DNA of 64,000 nt from Plasmodium coatneyi (taxonomy: Eukaryota > Apicomplexa > Aconoidasida > Haemosporida > Plasmodiidae), in NCBI RefSeq assembly GCF_001680005.1, contig NC_033561.1, positions 1-64,000 on the forward strand. The letters are read 5' to 3'. This document shows, one piece after another, positions 20,933-31,157 of the stretch; position 1 is the first letter of the stretch; each line of letters opens with the position of its first letter. Under the pieces are notes generated by a model. It was not told the origin of the DNA and ran no database searches. It saw only the letters and a list, made by a program, of their open reading frames with translations. Made by a program: the position numbers and the translations under genes.

Positions 20933-23380
20933 ATGGTCGACAAGAAGAGCGATAAAGTGGAGAAGAAAGTGGAAACATTTTTCCAAACCCGATGGGTAAG
21001 CACAGTTCTTCCTTTTTATTTCTTTTATTTTAAGGAGTATTTAATAATAATGTATGCATTCCACTCCATGTAGAAAGTAGTGATAGTGGTGCAAAGAAGG
21101 TTGTTAGGTGGGTTGTTAGGTGGTAGGTGGGTTATTAGGTGGTAGGGGTGGTAGATGGGTCGAAGAAAGGTGGTGTTATGGGTGGTGGAAGGAAGGGTCT
21201 AAGGAAGGAAAGAAGGAATGAAGGTTGTGTTGGGGGTGTAAGGAAGGAGGTCGTCTAAGGAAGGAAAGGAGGGTCTAAAGGAGGGAGGTTGTTAGGGGTG
21301 GTGGTGGGAAACATACGTATAAATATAAAAATGAATATATACACATGTTCTCTTTTTTCCTTCCGATTTTTAGAGTGCAACAAAGGATCAGGTGTATGGT
21401 CTATTTTTAGACTTCAACAAACCACTAAGTGCAGACGACGAGAAGGATGTTTTCACAGTCGTTTGCGACGAAGTCGTGGACGGTTACGACGTCACGAACC
21501 AAACCCTTCGCAAATGTTTTTGTAAAATTCTTATGAGGAATTTACGAAAAGTAACGTCGAAAGATAGTGAATATGCCTACAATGAGCAGACGTGGACTGT
21601 TGACGCTATGGGACAGCTTGTGGCATGTGATCTATTAAACTTGTGGTTATTATTATATGTATTGAAATCTCGCATAAATAAGGAGAATATTAAATATGTA
21701 TTCACAGCAATAACTAGTTTGAACGAGGCATTTTCTTTTATGGAATCTGAGGATTGTATATATAAAAGCACGTTTTCAGTGAACGAAACGGAGGAAGGTG
21801 CTAGTTTCAAGGATATCTATACCTGGTTTCGGAATCGGGGCATTATAGAAAAAATGGGGGAAATACATAGCGGGAATGCGTGCAGAAGTGGGAGTAGGTC
21901 GGATGACCAGGATAGTGGACTTCCAGAGACGAATGTGGAAGATATAAGATCCAAAGTGCAGGATATAGCTGATAAAGTTCTCAAAAAAATAGAGGAGTTG
22001 CAGGAAATAGTTAACGAAATTGAACCGGAAGAAGCACCACCCACCCCCGGCTCCGAACCCTCCGGCACGGCGGAAGAGAGTGAAGGAGAGGAAGAGGAAG
22101 GGGAGCATGAAGATGTGTCTACATCAGATGAAAAGGAGGAGACAGTGAAAGAAAAACCACAGGAGGAGGAAGAAGAACCTGAACAGAAACCACGGTCGGA
22201 CGCCCCTGAGCAGGACCCAGGTAAGAGTAAAATATCTTACTAAAAAGTAAACCTACTAAAGAACAGTGTGGTAGGTGGGTTGCTAGGGGTGGACATGTTA
22301 GGGGTGAACAATCGTTGAGCCAGTGTAGGTATTTTTTTCCCTTTACCTTGACGATGCTTATCTTCCTCCTCCCCCTTCCTTCCTTGCACCTCCCGGAGGA
22401 AGTGCACCCAAGAAAGGGTGCACCTACAAAAACCATAGGGTCATACTATAGCACGGAACTATATGCAAACAACACTTCCACCCTTCCATATACTTCCTTT
22501 TACTCACTACTTCAGGTCCCATTCCTGCTCCAGCACCGGTTCCTGCCCAACTCAGGCAGCGGATAAACCAGCCTAATCTTACTTCATATCTTCCTTTGGC
22601 CCCTGCCGTGCTTGGTATTTCTATTATGAGCTACCTCCTTTGGAAGGTAAGAAAAAATAAGGCAAAAAAGAAAAAAAAAGAAAAAAAAGGGTTCAGGATT
22701 CCGCGCTTAACTTCCCCGTTTCAGTGTATAGGATTTCGCATTTTAGGGTATGTGTATGTAGCATTTTACATTTTAGGGTGTGTATGTGTAGGATTTCGCA
22801 CTTTAGGGTGTGAGTGTATGTAGGATTTTCGCATTTTAGGGTTTGAAGTAGTTATTACTGTTGCCTGTGAACAAACATTTCGCATCCCTATTAAAGAAAC
22901 ATTTTCTCCCTTTTTTTTTTTTTTTTTTTTTTGCAGTACTTTGGAATGCTTCGTAAGACAAGAAAACGTTACAGAAGATCTTATCAAGTACGTGGTCCAT
23001 CCTTACAGGAACAAGTTATGGATCATATGGACCAACCTGGTCCACCTGAATATACCTTAGTAAAGGAACGCAAACCTCGTTCTACGCCTAAAAAAAGGAG
23101 GAAAAAACGTTCGCCTCGCCGCGGTGGTGTACGTCGCCGCATGATTATTGATATTCATTTAGAGGTATTAGACGAATGTCAAAGGGAAGATCTATATTCG
23201 ACGAAGGAAGATTATTTTGAAATTTTGGTACAAGAATTTATGGGATCAAAATTTATGGAAGAAGGAAAAATTTCTAGAGGTGACATTCCTAAGGAACAGG
23301 TTCCATGTTCAGATTTCGGGTTTAGGGAGGAAGACTTTGTTCCTAAGGAGCAGCTTCCAAGTTCAGATTCCGGGTTTTAG
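20933..23380 (+). CDS. SICA-3, short SICAvar-type surface antigen
   Basis: Exons: 20933-20995 (MVDKKSDKVEKKVETFFQ, start uncertain because the frame is open upstream), 21374-22220 (cysteine ectodomain: VVCDEVVDGYD, CFCKILMRNLRKVTS, CDLLNLWLL, then a Glu-rich stalk), 22516-22646 (Pro-rich linker and membrane segment ending IMSYLLWK) and 22937-23380 (cytoplasmic, YFGMLRKTRKRYRR, HLEVLDECQREDLYS, QEFMGSKFM). Phases 0, 1, 0 agree and give about 494 residues. The ectodomain aligns with the second ectodomain exon of SICA-2; the alpha-like exon (KIWEDL...WMDG) is missing, so SICA-1 and SICA-3 each retain a different half of the SICA-2 ectodomain. It is followed tail to tail by KIR-2. Confidence 0.85.
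22720..22850 (+). repeat. Tandem repeat in the last intron of SICA-3
   Basis: Four imperfect copies of the GTAGGATTTCGCATTTTAGG unit shared by the last introns of all three SICA genes. Confidence 0.85.
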
Positions 23381-23968
23381 GGTTTAGGGTGTAGTATATA
23401 TATTTTTCTTTTTTTTTCGTTTTGTATTGTATGAAAGTGCTCACTTTCATGTGTAACTGATATAAGTGGAAGTGAAAAAAATTTTCCTCGTTGACTTTAT
23501 TTTGATTTGTTTGGTAAAATTTCTTTTTTTATTGAAGAATTAAAAAATGCTTATTGATTCTGTAATAAAATTTTGACTTTATAAATTTTTTTTTTGTTTC
23601 TTAAAATTCATGAATATCTATTTAAAGGTCGCCACATTCCTTTTTTTTTCCGCATCCACGTTGGGAGTATTTCTTCCTCATGTGGTTATTCAACCTTACA
23701 AATGAAAAGGAAAGAGAAGAAATGAAATATGAAGAAAAGAAGCAAGGAAAAAAAAAGGAAAAAAAGAAAAAAAGAAAAAAAGAAAAAAGAAGAATGAAAA
23801 AAGAATGGTCTTTTTGTTTCTTTCTTTACACACACTAACTATAAACTCTGTGCAGACTTCACGTGGTGATCATTTATATTAAGTGGGAAGGATTAGGAAA
23901 GAAGCATTAAACATTACACACTCATTGCAATGTTCAACATTCCAAATGAGTGTTACATTACAATGGTG
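23381..23968. other. 3' flank of SICA-3
   Basis: AT-rich, collinear with the 3' flanks of SICA-1 and SICA-2 (T runs, a GAAAAAAAGAAAAAA tract, the ATAAACTCTGTGCAGACTT stretch before a KIR terminal exon). Only one telomere-like GGGTTTAGGG tail repeat remains near the stop. No gene. Confidence 0.6.
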
Positions 23969-25420
23969 TTACATCCGACCGTAACCTACATTCGTTCTTT
24001 GATGATGATCTGATGTTCTCTTACTATTTGTTCTTCCTTTCCTAGGTTGTCTTGTGTACGCAGCAGAGGAAGGTACTGCATTGGGATAAAACGTGGAACT
24101 TGTTTCCGAACTTGCTGTGAAGTCCACTGTGGACGTTTCTGTTAATGTGTCTACTTCGCGTCCAGTTGATCTTCTATTCCTTCTTTTGCTTCTTCTATTC
24201 CTTCCATTTCCAGAAGAGTGGTTACCAAACAAAGAAGACCATGGTTTATACTGAAGGGAACGAAGGTTATTAGGGGTGGAACGAAGGTTGTTAGGTGGGT
24301 TGTTAGGATGGTGGGTGGCAGGTGGGTTGTTAGGATGGTGGTAGGTGGAAGGAAGGTTGTTAGGTGGTGTTACTTACCTTAAATAAAAAGTATGCCAATG
24401 CTGGGAATTCCATTGCTGCTAAGGTGCCGAAAGTAGAAGAAAGAGTAGAGGAGGTGCTAGCTTTACTTAATGCTTCTTTTAATTGGGATTGTGCTTGGGC
24501 GGATTCTTTTTGTGCTACTTCTTTTGATGCTTCTGCTTCCGCTTTTCCCTTTTGTGCAACTTCTAAGGCAGAATTTGTTGTACAGTACGAATCTAATGCT
24601 TCCGCTACACCACAAGGTACTTCGTATGTATCATGGAAATCCTTACAATATGAACCACTCGTATATGTCGTGGTATTTGGGCAATTATTCCTCATGGTAA
24701 TACATGCTGAGGAAACTTCTTTTAAGTAAGTGTACAACTCGTCTTTACAGTTGAGCCCATTCTTCATTAACCCGTCGTATATGGTGGTATGTTCGTAGTA
24801 ATAATCGAATACTTTTTTCATTTGGGGGAGGAGGTCTTTATTAACATCGCTGTATTGAAATCTACATTTATTGCTAGGATTATCTCCCTTCAGCGTTTGG
24901 TAAATTGCACTCAGCAGGTCTGACAAATTTTTATTACCTAAGTCGTTCCAGTACTTATCTCCCAGCCAATGGTAAAAGAATTGACATGGTTCGGCGTCCG
25001 TTTGTTTGCTTGTATTCATGTTGCATGCGGAACAATAAGCACCCCCAATCTTTTTCGCAGATGTAGTGAGTTCACGGTAATCATTTAATTTACCCTTCAA
25101 AGTGTCCTCCCACTGTGAGTACCCGCCAATTTCGCCATTACATTCACTCCCACTGGCCCCATCGAATTTATTATAGTACTTGGTCTTGGAAGGTAAATCC
25201 TTCAAATTCAGTGCCTACAAATATATAATTTGCAAAAGGAAGGAGGAAGAGGAGTATGTGGAATATATGCATATATTCATATATATGAAATATTCCACAT
25301 TCCTTATTACTTTACAATAGGTTACACCATGTATATAGAAAGTATTGCATGCACATTGTGTAATTATCTATGTTGCATAGAAAATGGAGCAGCCCTCAGT
25401 ATGCTTCTTACCTTCGTCAT
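23969..25420 (-). CDS. KIR-2, KIR/vir-superfamily variant antigen
   Basis: Exons in transcript order: 25412-25420 (MTK), 24378-25214 and 23969-24250; phase 0, about 375 residues. The ectodomain starts ALNLKDLPSKTKYYNKF and carries IGGAYCSACNMN, CQFFYHWLGDKYW and CITMRNNC. A charged alanine-rich stalk (EVAQKGKAEAEASKEVAQ) precedes the membrane segment, ending YFLFK. The cytoplasmic exon begins YKPWSSLFGNH, is Arg/Ser/Thr-rich and ends NVGYGRM. It is the closest relative of KIR-1 and of the relic at 6018-6278. The intron before the last exon contains GTTGTTAGG repeats. It lies head to head with EXP-2. Confidence 0.9.
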
Positions 25421-26486
25421 GATTCATGTGCACTTCTTTATGTAATAAATTGGTGTTAGAATTTTCTCTGTTCTGTTTGTTATTGTTTGTTTGTTCCCTA
25501 GGATGATGATGATATGATGATTGGATTGTAAGTGTGGGGGTGAATGTGGAATTTTCACTTCTTTCTTCAATAATAATAATATATATTCCTTAATTCCTTG
25601 AACAATAGTAATATATCACATACACAAATGTGTACATCAAAATCATTACATATGTATATATATATTAAGGTAAAAAAATATATAAAATATTAAGCCCAAA
25701 AGAAAAAAAAAAAGTACTCCTCCTAATTTTTTTTTAATGAACATATATATATATTGTATACAGTTCATCTACATGCCTATGTGCAGTTCATATATATATA
25801 TGTATAAGGAGGAATGTTCCACCCCCTCCTTTTCCTTCCCCTTTCCTGGATGTGTATATTCATAAATATACTGTGAAGAGTGTAAATTTATATAAAATTA
25901 ATAAAAAACAGCATACGTAATATACATAGAATTTCCATTAATTATGCATACAAGGGAGAAATATATGTATCCTTATAGTATATGCTTGACAGTATAATCC
26001 TCCCCTGTTCCCTTCTGTTTATGTCATTGTTCAGTAATAATAAAATGTTTCTTTCTCTCCTTTTCTTTTTTTTTTATTTAGCATTATCTCCCCCCCCAAA
26101 AAAAAAAAAAAAAAAACGGGTAGAATTTTTTAGTGTATACGTGTATATAAAAATTTCACTGTTAAAAATGTGCAGATAATTTGCTGCTCCACCTTCCATT
26201 ACACCGTTAGAAGGAAGGGAACCATGTAGTTGAAGGGGTGTGTGGGGGTTATTTTTTTTCTCATAAAAGGGAATATGATTATTAAGGATGTTATCATCAT
26301 AAATTGTATAGAATATAACTAAAAACCGTGTCGTTTTTAATTTCAAATTACCACATAATTTTTGCATTAATTAGTATTATGTACATTTTAATTACTTATT
26401 TCCTTTAAAAGTATATATTTGTACACACACTCAAAAAAAAAGAAGCCCCAAAAAAAAAAAGAAGGAAGCAAAAACAGCAAAGCAAA
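25421..26486. other. Divergent intergenic region KIR-2 / EXP-2
   Basis: Near-collinear copy of 16046-17277, with shared runs around 25500-26200 (GATTGGATTGTAAGTGTGGG, TGTGCAGTTCATATATATAT, CGGGTAGAATTTTTTAGTGT). It should hold both promoters. No gene. Confidence 0.7.
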
Positions 26487-27576
26487 ATGGCACCCTTTCC
26501 TACCAAACTTTCACTACTCACCTTAATACTTTACTTCTCGTGGGCACAATATAACCCTAACCACCACCACGTAAGATAAGAACAACTATTAAATTTGTTA
26601 AAATTTGTGACACACGCATACACATACATTTTCATCATGCTAAACGTTTTTCCTTTTTAATAAAAATTGAGAAAAAAAAAAGAGAAGAAAAAAAAATTTC
26701 CACCACCCCTAACAACCCACCTACCACCAACCATCTAACAACCTTTCTTTTTTTTAGGTGAATGCTTTAAGAACATCCGGAAATGTCACAACTGAGAAGA
26801 AAAATCTTCTAGACGCAGGTGTAAGAACACTAAAATCCAAGTGGAGTAATGATGATGGTACATCAAACAACAACAACAACGATGACGACGTCGTCCCTTT
26901 AAGGACGGAAAGAATGGGCGTCCACTTTGATCAGAACCATAAAAATTTATTTCACCGATTCCATGCAGCAAAAAGTGGTAACAATGGTAACAATGGACTC
27001 CCCAAAATGGATAATAAGGGTGCTTCCTATCACCCTTTTTGGAAGAACCGCCGCCGTTGCGATGCAATAGACCGCTCTTTGGACAGCAGTTCCATGGAAA
27101 GTGTTACTTCCATATCAACAAATAACAGTAGCAGCAGCCGTTTCTGCTCTTTGGACAGCAGTTCCATGGACAGTTCTGTGGACAGTCTCTTTGAGGAGCG
27201 AAGTGATGACTATCATTATGATGATTATTCAACACCACATATAAAAAATGTAAAAGCAATTAATAGAAGAAGAGAAGTGTTATTCCAACCTAGGGAATTC
27301 CATCCCCCAGGGGAATTTCGACCTAGAGGATTTTTTAATAAATTGTTGTATGCTATAAAAAGAAGAGCGACAAGACGAGCATTGTCACCGTTCTTGTCAT
27401 CACCACTCGTATTGACCCTTTCGATTTTATATGTATTAGCTTTGTGTTGTATAGGTGTGATTGTGGTCCTTTCGGTAGGTGGTCCACCACTACCATACTC
27501 GTGGCCCCTTTGTGGTTTTGCTATTGTTGCTTTTATGGTATGTATTCTTTTCAGTGTACGATTAGCGACAAAATGA
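26487..27576 (+). CDS. EXP-2, paralogue of EXP-1
   Basis: Exon 1 at 26487-26570 (MAPFPTKLSLLTLILYFSW, ending AQYNPNHHH) joins in phase 0 to exon 2 at 26758-27576; about 300 residues. It shares with EXP-1 the LKSKWSxDDGTSNNNN stretch, HRFHAA, repeated SSSMDS units, FEERSDDYHYDDYS, FFNKLLYAIKRR and both C-terminal membrane segments. It starts 1.07 kb from KIR-2, divergently, just as EXP-1 pairs with KIR-1. Function unknown; probable export or membrane protein of the infected cell. Confidence 0.85.
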
Positions 27577-29025
27577 ACCGTACCGCACCGGACCAAACCG
27601 TAACGAACCATACCGAACCGTTAAAAAACGCTGTTTTGGGGAAGAAAAGATCATTGTTAGGGGTGGCAGGAAGGTTGTTATGGTAAAAGAAGTGTAAGTA
27701 TGGTCGTAGTGTGGAAGGAAGGTTCTGTTAGCGGTGGTATGGCGGTAGGTAGGTTGTGTTAGGGGTTCTAGGTAAGTTGTTAGGTGGAGGGTGGTAGGTA
27801 GGAAGGAAAGTTGTGTTAGGGGTGGAGGGAAGCTACTTCCTAAGGGAAGCAAGGTTGTTAGGGTGGTGGTAGTTGGAAGTTTGTTATGGGCGGTTGGTGG
27901 TAGGTGGAAGGAAGAAACCGTTGTTTGGCGGGAAGGAACTTTTTTGGAAGAATTTTTTTTAATCTAAACAAGAAAAATGATCCAAATTTATGCCGAACAT
28001 AGAAATAAAATGTACAATACATGTGCAATAAATGAAAAACACTGCATAACGGAGATTATGTTTACCATGGTCCTTTGCGCGCATTAGGTATTATAGCAGC
28101 TACTCAAAATTTCTAATGGAAATATGATAAGTAGTGTTGTTCACGTACATATGAATGTGTGTATAGTATTTTTTTTACGATACCAATAGTTATTATTATA
28201 ATTTAAAAGTACAAAAATAATTGACAACAGTGAAACATTGTTGTACACTCTCTCCCCATGGGAAATTGATCATAGTATATTACAAAAAAAAAAGCACAAA
28301 AAATTTGCTCCCTACACATAACCGCTAAACCGAAGTATCAATATTAATGCTCTACATCTAAAAAAAAAAAACGTTCCACACCCTAACAACATTCCACCAT
28401 CTGAGCACATAAGAAAGCTAATATACTCCCTTAAACAGTTTCTATTCACTGTTGTATCTGAACATTCAAACAATAAAAATATTAAGCACAAACATGCATA
28501 ATTGCAATATGATGAAAATATGAGAAAATAGTACTTATTGCACTGTTAGAACTGTTATATAATTAGAGAGCGAACTTTTTCCTTCGCTCTCTCTCTCTTT
28601 CTTTCTTTGTAGAAAAAAAAAAAAAAAAAATACGAATCATTCCCACTACCTTTGAATATTATAATTATATATGTGCTATTAAAAAAAAGGAACGACCCTT
28701 TTTTTTTTTTTTTTTTTGGCCATTATTTTGCATTATGATTATTTCTTTTCTATATCTATATTTTGTTATACGTTGTAATAAATTTTAATTAAAGAATTAT
28801 ATATGTACACACCCCTACAATAAAGCAGTGAATGAAATGCTTTGCACCCAAACAATTGCACAAACAACTTCATAAACAACTTCACAAACGAATTCACAAA
28901 CGACTTAAAATAAACATTTCACATAGAAAAGAAAAAAGAAAAAAATACACACTTTTACATTCTAAACTTTCTTCATTTTAAAGAAAAAAAAAAACAAAAA
29001 AAAAAGAAGCAAAAGCAAAAACCAA
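27577..29025. other. Intergenic EXP-2 / EXP-3
   Basis: 27577-27950 has G-rich GTTGTTAGG-type repeats. 27950-29025 is AT-rich with A and T homopolymers and a CAAACGA/CAAACAACTT short tandem (28855-28910), the probable EXP-3 promoter. No coding frame was supported. Confidence 0.6.
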
Positions 29026-30012
29026 ATGATGGCACCCTTAACCTCTGCGAAGTTGTTCATACTTAGCTTGATACTTTATTCCTCGTGGGAACAATATAAC
29101 CCTAACCACCACTACGTAAGATGGGAACTACTACACTCCTCAAAAAAATTCTGCAGTTATTATGATTAATGAACATTGTATTCATTCTTTCTCAGTGAAG
29201 GAAGAGAAGGGAATGGGTTGGTGGAAGGAAGGACAGGGGTTGGGGGGGAAGGGAAGGGGAAATTCCCTTCCCCCTTCTTTTCTTCTTTCCACATTGTATT
29301 TATATACTCCACATGAATTTATGAACACACTTGTTCCTTACCCCTTCCTTACCTCCTTTTTTTTTTTTAGGTGCGTGCAATAAGCACATCATCATCACGA
29401 TATGGTAATAGTGGAACAACAACAGGAACAACCAACCCATATGATTCATCAGATGAAAGCACCATCGGATCCATAGCAGGTGGAATGCACACAAAAACAC
29501 AATTACCAAATCACTTTCAACATAGAAGTTATAATAAAAACGACCCTCCCTTTAAAAGCACCTTCCCAAATGAACCATATGAAGGAACACATAATGGATC
29601 AACTTCAAAGAGAAATGATTATAATGCACCATATGAGACGAAAAGAAAAAAGGATAAAAGTGTTAAGGACAAATGTAAAACAATGTGTAAAAAATTTTTT
29701 AATGATTGTCGTCGAGGAATGAAACATAGAAGTTTATTATTACTTATATTAGGTATGGTGGCGCTTTGTGTATTAGTTTTATACTGTGCAAACACAAATA
29801 TAGCAGCTTCCGATTTAACGGATATAAAGGACTTAGATGTGTGGAAATATGTTTGTCCAACCCTTAAAAATAATCCAACGCACTCAATGGTGGGGTACGC
29901 AGTTCTTACAGCAATAGGACTTTTCATGCTAGGTGCTTTACTTGGATTCTACTATTTCAGAGCTCGAAGAAAATACATCCAACAATCCAAATACAAAAGA
30001 CACAAACTATAA
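29026..30012 (+). CDS. EXP-3, distant paralogue of EXP-1/EXP-2
   Basis: Exon 1 at 29026-29115 (second ATG at 29029; ...KLFILSLILYSSWEQYNPN, ending HHY) joins in phase 0 to exon 2 at 29371-30012; about 243 residues. Exon 1 keeps the W-x-QYNPN ending and the GTAAGAT donor of EXP-1 and EXP-2. The body is different: polar and Asn/Ser/Thr-rich, then a Lys/Cys stretch (KCKTMCKKFFNDCRRG), membrane segment LLLLILGMVALCVLVLYC, a short loop with VCPTLKNNP, and a second membrane segment GYAVLTAIGLFMLGALLGF followed by a basic tail. Function unknown; the signal-like exon 1 suggests secretion or export. Confidence 0.8.
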
Positions 30013-31157
30013 ATACAAATACAAAAAATACAAATTATAATTTGCAAAGTCGTAAAATGTGGAAATGTGGAACACTTGTCTTTTTTTCTCCCCCATGCCC
30101 CCCCCCCCCGCAATACATTTTTCTATTATATATATTTTTTTTTTGCCCCAAACTTTTTGTGCACACTTTTGCACATCTATTCTTCAAACACCTTAAAAAC
30201 TATGTGTATATAGTTTTTTTTTCAAGTATGGATGATCAATTCCTTCTCCTTCCACCTATATGTGAGGGGGGGATGGGGGTGTTGATTGTGTCAAATCCAT
30301 ACACCAGTTCAATCCATACCAGTCCTATACAAGTTGGTTCAAACCATACACCAGTCTTATACATGTTGGTATGGATAGTCTATGGATAGGCTAAACGGAG
30401 CATCTACACTTCCTGTGAAAGGAAGGGAAATTTTCGTTCATTAAAGGTGTGTTTGGATAGTGGTGACTGCTAGGTGCATTGTAGGCCCCTTATCACTATT
30501 CGCACGTTGTTTCTTTCCAGACCCCATAATATAATACACATCTCTGTATGGACGAGGGGAAGGAGTCATACTGATGGTTGCAATATTTGCGGGAAGGAAC
30601 ATTGTTATGCTGGAAATATATAGTTCATGGTACACCTGTATTATACGAACAGAGTAAACTCATTGTTTAAATTGCAGACGAATATATATATAAAGGATAG
30701 CCTATATGTTCAAATGTTATAGTTCTGAACGCATATAGGGGAAAAAAAGGAAGGTTTAAGGGAGTAAAAGAAGGAAGGTTTAAGGATTAAAAAAAGAAGG
30801 GTTTAAGGTGTAAAGAAAGAAGGTGTAAAGGAGGAAGAAAAGAAGTTTTAAGGTGTAAAGATAGAAGGTTTGACGGAGTAAAAAAGGAGGAGAAGGTTTA
30901 AGGGAGAAAAAAGAAAAAAGTAAGAAAAGAAAAAAAAATTATTTTTAGAAGAAGGAAGAAGAAAAGGAGTGAGGGAATGAAGGAGTGAAGGAAGTGAAGG
31001 AGTGAAGGAAGTGAAGGAGGTGAAGGAGTGAAGGAAGAAAAGGAGTGTAGGAAGAAAAGGAGTGAAGGAAGAAAAGGAGTGAAGGAAGAAAAGAAGTGAA
31101 GGAAGAAAAGTAGTGAAGGAAGAAAAGTAGTGAAGGAGTGAAGAATATTAGCTCAAA
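30013..31157. other. Intergenic EXP-3 / KIR-3
   Basis: 30013-30720 is mixed sequence with a repeated CCATACACCAGT motif (30295-30360). 30720-31140 is a GAAGGAGTGAAGGAAGAAAA repeat, with low-complexity frames on both strands. No gene. Confidence 0.6.
30160..30175 (-). promoter_or_regulatory. Isolated bipartite GTGCA motif
   Basis: The minus strand reads TGTGCA-AAAG-TGTGCA, an exact NGTGCA-N4-NGTGCA. Unlike the SICA-linked sites it is alone, in AT-rich DNA 150 bp past EXP-3, and may be chance. Confidence 0.25.

Noticed and set aside
28610..28730. Possible structured RNA between A and T runs
   Set aside because: Only homopolymers; no stem with support and no RNA gene signal.
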